A DNA stretch of 37,074 bases, taken from the NCBI RefSeq assembly GCF_000797495.1, contig NZ_JTGN01000003.1:375104-412177 (forward strand), written 5' to 3'. This DNA is from Robinsoniella peoriensis. Lineage in GTDB: Bacteria > Bacillota > Clostridia > Lachnospirales > Lachnospiraceae. Under the pieces are notes generated by a model that had not been told where the DNA came from, searched no databases, and was given only the letters and a program-made list of their open reading frames with translations. The position numbers and the translations under genes are program-made. Positions 31,694 through 37,074 of this stretch are shown here, piece by piece; position 1 is the stretch's first letter, and every line of letters starts with the position of its first letter.

Positions 31694-33503
31694 AATTTTT
31701 ATCCTCGCTTATAATTCCACCAATAGTAACTTCCGTTCCGCCGCCAGGCAGATTTTTTATTTTGAAAACAGCATTTTCACGGTAAGCCAGCTTAAGCCGT
31801 ATATAGAGGTTAATCAGCCCCATACCATCAATTTCCAGTTCCGGCAGGGATTTTTCAGGAATAATGGACGCAAGCGTGTTTTCAAGTGCCTCTAATTTTT
31901 CAGGATTAAAACCGGATCCGTTATCGGTTACTTTGATATACCAGGTATTATCTTTTGTTGTTCCTTCAATATGTATCACCCAGGGGGGGATTACATGGAT
32001 TGCGTACTTGATACAGTTTTCAAGAAGGGGCTGGATGATTAGTTTTGGAATTCTTATGTGGTACATGGAATCATCAATATCTATGTGGAAGATAAGCCGA
32101 TCCTCAAATTTTATTTTCATCAGGTTCATGTAGGCAATGCTCTGGTCAATTTCCTGGATTAAGATTACTTTTTGCATACTGCTGGAAGAAATATAGCGGA
32201 GAATGGAGGAAAGATCGTCACAGACATCGATAATTTCTTTCGTACAGTCTTCTTCCGCCAGTATACTGATGGTTGACAGTGTGTTATAGAGAAAATGGGG
32301 ATTCATCTGGGACTGAAGGGCAAGCATTTTTGCCTGAATCTCATGGGAACGCAGGGATACTACTTCATCCAGGGAATCCTCCAGCTTCTTGTTCATGGAC
32401 TGGAAGGAATGGTACAGCTGGTTTAGTTCATCATACTGGCTGCTGTAATCCGGAACGGTGTCTTTAGATATCGTCTTCAGATCCAGCCGGGTTGTGATTT
32501 CCTGCAGCTTTCGCAGCGGTATTACCAGACTTCTGGATATCTGATAGGATATCAGAAGCGTAGTCAGAAGGATTGCAACAAGTGTTAAAAAGATAATATT
32601 GCGGAACTGGTTAATGGGTTTTAACAGTACATCCCTGGAGGTTTCCACAAGGAACGTCCAGCCAAACTGGGCTGAAGTCCGGTAAGCACAGTAAGTATTG
32701 CCTGCTTCGGCAGTATTTCCCTGGAGAAGACCGTTGGCAGATTCACTGACTGTAATCGATTTCCAATATTCGCTGATACTCCCGTTATGGTTATTATGAC
32801 CGGTGTTTTCATATGCATAAACAATATGGCCGTTCTCGTCCAATATGTAAAGGTTATAAGATTCTGTTTTATTGGACAGCGTCTTTTCAATGATCTTTTG
32901 AATCACAGAGAAGGGCTGCTGTAATTCCAGTATCGTATTATGGGGAAGGGTATTTTTTTCACTGAAGGAGCGGCAAAGTGAAATAACCGGTTCATTCTCA
33001 AAACCCCAGTCATCCGGGTGAGGCTCAAGCAGGATTTTATTGCCTTTTGCATCCATAACATCGGAGATCCAGGTCAGGTTTTTTACTTTTTCGGGGGGGA
33101 TCGTTTTAAACGTACTGGATTTTGACATATTGATATAGTGTCCGTCAAAATCAAAAATATTAATGGATATATTATCGATTCTATAGTCCAAAGCACTAAA
33201 TACCATATCTGAAAAGTCTAACTTTTTCTGGGCACTTTCACGTGTAAAACTATACATGTCTTGCTTTAACAGTGATTTGATTGGTTTGGATACAGCAATA
33301 CGTTTGGAATAGTTATTGAGCCTTTCTAACTGGGTATCAATCTGGGTAGTCAGGTTGTCGCATTTGTCCACCAGCGCGTTAGAAGCATTCTCCTTTAGTG
33401 AATTAGATATGTAAGCATAGAAGAAAGTCACTAAAATAAGAATAAGGATAACAATTAGTTTTGAATAGCTCAAAAAAAGATTGGATTGAATAGACTTTTT
33501 CAT
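31680..33503 (-). CDS. YesM-like sensor histidine kinase
   Basis: A 607-residue membrane kinase. ATG 33503 is preferred to 33539 because a GGGGGGAAG site precedes it on the minus strand. TM segments lie at about 10-32 and 295-317 with a Cache-type extracellular sensor between them; HAMP (about 318-370) is followed by a His-kinase domain with the YesM-class motif SQMNPHFLYNTL and an ATPase domain with DNGSGFNPEK and GMGLINLY. The kinase probably senses an extracellular sugar, perhaps through the binding protein, and drives the YesN-like partner. It is divergent from the sugar-binding lipoprotein gene. Confidence 0.94.
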   Translation of the reverse strand: MKKSIQSNLFLSYSKLIVILILILVTFFYAYISNSLKENASNALVDKCDNLTTQIDTQLERLNNYSKRIAVSKPIKSLLKQDMYSFTRESAQKKLDFSDMVFSALDYRIDNISINIFDFDGHYINMSKSSTFKTIPPEKVKNLTWISDVMDAKGNKILLEPHPDDWGFENEPVISLCRSFSEKNTLPHNTILELQQPFSVIQKIIEKTLSNKTESYNLYILDENGHIVYAYENTGHNNHNGSISEYWKSITVSESANGLLQGNTAEAGNTYCAYRTSAQFGWTFLVETSRDVLLKPINQFRNIIFLTLVAILLTTLLISYQISRSLVIPLRKLQEITTRLDLKTISKDTVPDYSSQYDELNQLYHSFQSMNKKLEDSLDEVVSLRSHEIQAKMLALQSQMNPHFLYNTLSTISILAEEDCTKEIIDVCDDLSSILRYISSSSMQKVILIQEIDQSIAYMNLMKIKFEDRLIFHIDIDDSMYHIRIPKLIIQPLLENCIKYAIHVIPPWVIHIEGTTKDNTWYIKVTDNGSGFNPEKLEALENTLASIIPEKSLPELEIDGMGLINLYIRLKLAYRENAVFKIKNLPGGGTEVTIGGIISEDKNYGDK

Positions 33504-33659
33504 ATCTTCCCCCCAAAAAGTTCTTATTTTCTTAATCATATCCGTTATTTTAAGGAATTACAAGTGATTATTTGCTAAAAACAGGCAGGAAAGGAAGAAG
33601 TAGGAAAAGTCCACAATGTGAAGTAGAAAATGTGTAAATACAAATACAATTCCGGGTGC

Positions 33660-33665
33660 TATAGT
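33660..33665 (+). promoter_or_regulatory. Probable promoter of the sugar ABC operon
   Basis: TATAGT (33660-33665), followed by an overlapping TATAAA, lies 33 bp before the binding-protein start. No good minus 35 is visible 17 bp upstream, in an AAATACAAATACAA stretch. A weak minus 35 fits activation by the divergent YesN-like regulator. The 158-bp gap (33540-33697) also serves the kinase gene on the other strand. Confidence 0.5.
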
Positions 33666-33697
33666 ATAAACATGTTAAACAAAAAGGAGGAAGCAAA

Positions 33698-35080
33698 ATG
33701 AATAGCATGAAATTGAGAAAGGTTTTGGGAGTTACACTGGCAGCAACGATATCAGCAGCAGCACTTGCAGGATGCGGTGGAAGCGGGGAAAGCAAAACGG
33801 CAGTTACTGAATCAAAAGGAACGGAAGCGGTTCAGGAAACAACGGGAGATACCACGGCGAGTGACACGGAAGCGGGATCTGCGGAAACAGCAAGGAGCGA
33901 TGAAGCGAAAGAAGGGGTTACGATTACGGTAGCTGCATCATCCAACTGGATCAAAGATATTGATAAGGAACTTGCTGCAAAATATGAGGAAGAGTCCGGC
34001 AATACAATCCAGTGGCAGGCAAGCCCTGATGACCAGTATACCAATGTACTGAATTCTAAATTTGCTGTGGGTGAAGGACCGGATATTTATCTCACCCAGT
34101 CAGGAGCCGGAATACAGGAATATCAGCCGTCAGAACATGCATTGGATCTGTCCGGAGAAGAATGGGTATCACGCTATCGCGACTGGGCAAAAGAAGGAAC
34201 CACTTATGACGGAAAAATAGTGCAGTGCCTTACCTGGAGTGCTGACGGATGGGCGATGCTTTATAACCCGGATATTTTTGAAAAAGCGGGTATCAAAGAA
34301 GTACCTAAGACCTTTGACAGTTTTATGGAAGCCTGTGAGGCAATTAAGAATTTAGGTATTACACCGATCTATGAACCGGGAGCGGCTCAGTGGCACCAGG
34401 CAACATGGCTGGATACTCTTTCGGCTCAGGCGGAAGAAAGCAAGCCGGGACTTCGGGAATCCCTCAATCAGGACACTGCAAAGTTTGCAGAACAGGAAGG
34501 ACTTTTAAAAGGTCTGGAACAGATGAAGCAAATTGAAGAAGCTGGTTATTTTGGAGAAGAATTCATGTCCAACACCTGGGAGAGCAGTGTGGATAAAATG
34601 ATTACGGGAGAATATGCCATGATACTGGTATATACTACTTTCCAGAATGAGATTATGGCAAAAGATCCGTCTACTAATGCAGACAAATGGGAAATGTTCC
34701 AGGTTCCGTTAAATGACAATACGGTATTTGCCCAGTCTTCAGGTGGTGTAGGGCGCAGTATCAACAAAGATTCTAAGGTGATCGATGCAGCGAAAGATTA
34801 TTTTAATTTCCTGACAAGAAAGGATAATCTGGAAACTTATTATGCAGCCAGACAGGATCTGGGACAGTGTTCATTTACGGATATTGAAGGGAATGTATCC
34901 AATGGTTATAAGACCGTAGTTTCAAATGGAACAGGAGTGGGACAGAACTTTGAAACCGGTGTAACCAACTGGAACAGCACAGAGATTGGTATTCAGGTTC
35001 AAAATATGTATCTTGGCGGAACAGCTATGGAAGTGCTGGAAGGCATTGATGCCATGAGAGAACCGTTATTTGAAAAATAG
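33698..35080 (+). CDS. Sugar ABC transporter substrate-binding lipoprotein
   Basis: A 460-residue family 1 solute-binding protein. The signal peptide ends in the lipobox LAGC (C26); a low-complexity Thr/Glu/Ser spacer runs to about residue 70. The bilobed binding domain (72-460) starts VTITVAASSNW and has the family pattern NSKFAVGEGPDIYLTQSG around residues 112-130. It would deliver an oligosaccharide to the two permeases downstream. AAGGAGG is the ribosome site. The ligand is unknown; the YesMN partner suggests a plant or host glycan fragment. Confidence 0.94.
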   Translation: MNSMKLRKVLGVTLAATISAAALAGCGGSGESKTAVTESKGTEAVQETTGDTTASDTEAGSAETARSDEAKEGVTITVAASSNWIKDIDKELAAKYEEESGNTIQWQASPDDQYTNVLNSKFAVGEGPDIYLTQSGAGIQEYQPSEHALDLSGEEWVSRYRDWAKEGTTYDGKIVQCLTWSADGWAMLYNPDIFEKAGIKEVPKTFDSFMEACEAIKNLGITPIYEPGAAQWHQATWLDTLSAQAEESKPGLRESLNQDTAKFAEQEGLLKGLEQMKQIEEAGYFGEEFMSNTWESSVDKMITGEYAMILVYTTFQNEIMAKDPSTNADKWEMFQVPLNDNTVFAQSSGGVGRSINKDSKVIDAAKDYFNFLTRKDNLETYYAARQDLGQCSFTDIEGNVSNGYKTVVSNGTGVGQNFETGVTNWNSTEIGIQVQNMYLGGTAMEVLEGIDAMREPLFEK

Positions 35081-35095
35081 AGAAAGGTTATGGAA

Positions 35096-35129
35096 AAGAG
35101 GTAATGGATAAGCAAAATCATTACCTCTT
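35096..35129 (+). other. 11-bp perfect hairpin between binding protein and permease genes
   Basis: AAGAGGTAATG (35096-35106) pairs perfectly with CATTACCTCTT (35119-35129) across a 12-nt loop. No T run follows, so it is more likely an mRNA 3'-end stabiliser or attenuator that keeps binding-protein mRNA above permease mRNA, as in maltose-type operons. Confidence 0.7.
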
Positions 35130-35165
35130 AAATATTAAGATGAAATAGAGAAAAGGTAAAATATT

Positions 35166-36035
35166 ATGAACAAAAAAAAGATATACAGTCCATTATTTTC
35201 AGTTCCGGCAATTGTATTGTATACAGTTATGTTTATGATACCTGTGGTGGCCGGAATCGGCATTTCGTTAACAGACTGGAATACGTCCTGGTCTAAAATT
35301 TCTTTTGTAGGGCTACAGAATTATAAAGATATTTTCCTGTCCCACGGCGGCCCATATCTGAAGAGTGTGGAGCATACGCTTTCGTTTACCGTAGTAACGG
35401 TTATAGGTAAAACTCTGCTTGGGCTTGGTCTGGCGCTTCTCCTGAATACAGGACTGAGAAGCAAAAATTTATTCAGAGGCCTGTATTTTCTCCCGTATAC
35501 ACTGGCGCCTTTGATTATCGGTATTGCATTTACTTCAATTCTGGGAATGGATGGACCGCTAAATAACATTCTTCGTCTTCTGGGGCTTGAGAGCTTGGTA
35601 AAAGGATGGCTTGCCAATCCGCATACAGCTCTGGGAAGTACCATGGTTGTTGAGATTTGGAGAATGGCAGGATGGAATATGATGATCTTGCTTGCAGGTC
35701 TCCAAATGATTCCGAAAGAGTATTATGAGGCTGCCGGAATTGACGGAGCGGGTAAATGGAAACAGTTTTTCTATGTAACGCTGCCGTTCTTAAGATCCTC
35801 GCTGACGATGGTTATGGTACTGAATACAATTCACGGGCTGAAAGTATTTGACATTATTTATTCATTGACAGGCGGCGGTCCTGGAACCTATTCAGAAGTG
35901 ATCAATACACAGGTGTTCAAGGAATTTGGCAGTGGGCGTTATGGTATGGCTAATGCACTTTCTGTCATTGTATTTCTGGTAACCTTCATTATTTCAATGG
36001 TTATGAAAAAAGCTTTAGTTGGGGAGGAGGAATAA
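35166..36035 (+). CDS. Sugar ABC transporter permease (MalF/UgpA-like)
   Basis: A 289-residue CUT1 permease with six TM segments, the first at about 10-32. The EAA loop that binds the ATPase is YYEAAGIDGAGKWKQFFYVTLPFL at about 192-215. It pairs with the next permease. AGAAAAGG precedes the ATG, with a weak ribosome site relative to its neighbours. No ATPase gene is in the operon, as usual for Clostridia, where a shared MsmX-like ATPase is used. Confidence 0.95.
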   Translation: MNKKKIYSPLFSVPAIVLYTVMFMIPVVAGIGISLTDWNTSWSKISFVGLQNYKDIFLSHGGPYLKSVEHTLSFTVVTVIGKTLLGLGLALLLNTGLRSKNLFRGLYFLPYTLAPLIIGIAFTSILGMDGPLNNILRLLGLESLVKGWLANPHTALGSTMVVEIWRMAGWNMMILLAGLQMIPKEYYEAAGIDGAGKWKQFFYVTLPFLRSSLTMVMVLNTIHGLKVFDIIYSLTGGGPGTYSEVINTQVFKEFGSGRYGMANALSVIVFLVTFIISMVMKKALVGEEE

Positions 36036-36036
36036 A

Positions 36037-36861
36037 ATGAAGAAAAAACAGTTGACTGGAAAAATATTAAGACTTATAACTGCCGCCATAGGCAGCCTTA
36101 CCGTCCTTCTGCCGTTATATTTCATTGTAATAAATTCCCTGAAAACCTCAAGTGAAGCCGGAGAATTGAACTTTGCATTCCCCCAGGTAATCCAATGGAG
36201 GAATTATATAGACGTAATTGAAGCAGGAAGCCTGGTGAGAGCATTTGGAAACAGTATGCTTATATCAGGAGTATCCGTAGTGATCTGCCTGATTGTTTCG
36301 GCAATGGCTGCTTTTTCTATTAGCAGAGACAGAAATAAAATGAATAAGGGCCTATACAATTATTTTTTTCTGGGACTGATTGCACCGGTAAACTATGTCG
36401 CCACTATATTTGTATTGAAGGCACTGCATATTCAGAATACATATATGGGAATTATCCTGGTGAATGCAGCATTAGGCATTCCGTTTCTGATCTTTCTCTT
36501 TGACAGTTTTATTGGAGGGATACCAAGAGAGCTGGATGAGGCGGCAGTTATTGATGGAGCCGGACCTCTCAGTCTGTTTTTTAAGGTGATTCTGCCCCTT
36601 TTGAAGCCGGTTACCATCACCGGGCTGGTGCTTAACTTTTTAGGGGCATGGAATGATTTTATTACCCCGCTGTATCTTTTAAACGATACAAAAAAGCTGG
36701 GAATGATTAATTCAATATATAATTTCTTCGGACAGCATTTTAATGAATGGAATATGATTTTTGCAGATATTCTGTTATCTGTTGCACCGATTATGATTCT
36801 CTATATATTTGGACAGAAATATATTGTCAGCGGAACTACGGCAGGAGCTGTCAAAGGATGA
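36037..36861 (+). CDS. Sugar ABC transporter permease (MalG/UgpE-like)
   Basis: A 274-residue CUT1 permease. ATG 36037 is chosen because GGAGGAGG lies just upstream; the TTG at 36019 would overlap the previous gene. Six TM segments and the EAA loop ELDEAAVIDGAGPLSLFFKVILPLL (about 164-188) are present. It starts 1 bp after the first permease stop. The gene ends 7 bp before a transposase remnant, so any glycosidase genes usually downstream in such loci appear to have been lost or moved. Confidence 0.95.
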   Translation: MKKKQLTGKILRLITAAIGSLTVLLPLYFIVINSLKTSSEAGELNFAFPQVIQWRNYIDVIEAGSLVRAFGNSMLISGVSVVICLIVSAMAAFSISRDRNKMNKGLYNYFFLGLIAPVNYVATIFVLKALHIQNTYMGIILVNAALGIPFLIFLFDSFIGGIPRELDEAAVIDGAGPLSLFFKVILPLLKPVTITGLVLNFLGAWNDFITPLYLLNDTKKLGMINSIYNFFGQHFNEWNMIFADILLSVAPIMILYIFGQKYIVSGTTAGAVKG

Positions 36862-36868
36862 TTATTGG

Positions 36869-37074
36869 CTATGGGGCCAGATGAATGAATTTGCAGAATT
36901 TTACAAAAGTCTGGGAAGCAGTATTTAGCTGTTCTATCGCCTGTTTGATGATGCGTTTGGTAAAATTATCTTTTGGAAGTACAGGAATCAGTTCCTTGGC
37001 AGTTCCATAGATTTCTTCAGCTTTTGTTTGGCTGAAGTTGTACTTCTTACGGCTGCACCACTTTTGATAGTGGT
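36869..37074 (-). pseudogene. IS110-like transposase fragment, truncated by window edge
   Basis: The minus-strand frame is open from the window edge to a TAG at 36869-36871 and encodes about 68 residues, including KYNFSQTKAEEIYGTAKELIP, then VLPKDNFTKRIIKQAIEQLNTASQT. This resembles the region of IS110/IS116/IS902 transposases between the catalytic parts. The residues after that (FVKFCKFIHLAP) and the early stop do not match, so the gene is frameshifted or cut here and lacks the C-terminal domain with the catalytic serine. Family assignment is from memory of the pattern and is moderate. Confidence 0.6.

Noticed and set aside
33601..33697. Catabolite-responsive (cre) site before the sugar operon
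   Set aside because: TGTAAATACAAATACA resembles the outer bases but lacks the central CG of the consensus.

Overview
The window looks like chromosomal DNA of a gut-type Lachnospiraceae (Clostridia). Support comes from AT-leaning, low-GC Gram-positive codon use, strong AGGAGG ribosome-binding sites, lipoprotein signal peptides, a YesM/YesN-type regulator pair beside a CUT1 sugar ABC transporter, LytTR/GHKL signalling, and giant secreted glycosidases ending in FIVAR and BspA-like leucine-rich repeats. Species cannot be assigned from the sequence alone. No rRNA, tRNA, CRISPR array or complete mobile element was seen.

Layout. (1) 1-5.4 kb: the 3' end of one secreted protein gene, then a complete 1647-codon secreted clan GH-D-like glycosidase. 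The two share a C-terminal tail about 92 % identical in DNA, so they are tandem paralogues at least in the tail. (2) 5.4-9.1 kb: a Crp/Fnr gene scrap, a minus-strand LysR regulator, a 30-codon leader-like ORF, and an OmpR-type two-component pair. (3) 9.1-11.5 kb: a MerR regulator behind a promoter with a 19-bp spacer, a flavin reductase-like protein and an iron-containing alcohol dehydrogenase, probably a redox or aldehyde response unit, closed by a terminator. (4) 11.8-30.1 kb: an unbroken plus-strand run. It starts with an AgrA/AgrC-like LytTR + GHKL pair. It continues with a membrane-anchored, domain-permuted GH3, a cytoplasmic GH3, a GtrA-like membrane protein, an Ntn amide hydrolase lipoprotein of the bile salt hydrolase/penicillin acylase superfamily, a PaaK/CapK-like adenylate-forming enzyme and a MacB-like ABC exporter. 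It ends with two cyclophilin-like lipoproteins flanking a DUF3737 protein, a LysE-type exporter and a MalY/PatB aminotransferase. (5) 30.2-36.9 kb: a minus-strand YesN/YesM pair divergent from a sugar-binding lipoprotein and two permeases. (6) 36.9-37.1 kb: a broken, opposite-strand IS110-like transposase fragment abutting the permease gene.

How the parts may work together. The best candidate for an undescribed system is the 11.8-26 kb run. A quorum-type two-component system stands before a weak-minus-35 promoter carrying direct repeats, followed by external and internal beta-glucosidase-like enzymes, an amide hydrolase, an acid-activating ligase and an exporter. A reasonable inference is a regulated pathway that deglycosylates and/or deacylates a conjugate and re-activates or exports a product; the substrate is unknown. 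Other points worth a second look are a linker in the giant glycosidase that appears to be read out of its ancestral frame, a perfect inverted repeat over the LysR start region, a hairpin between a Shine-Dalgarno sequence and the start codon of a lipoprotein gene overlapped by a 27-codon ORF, and an amide hydrolase whose predicted self-cleavage would detach it from its lipid anchor.
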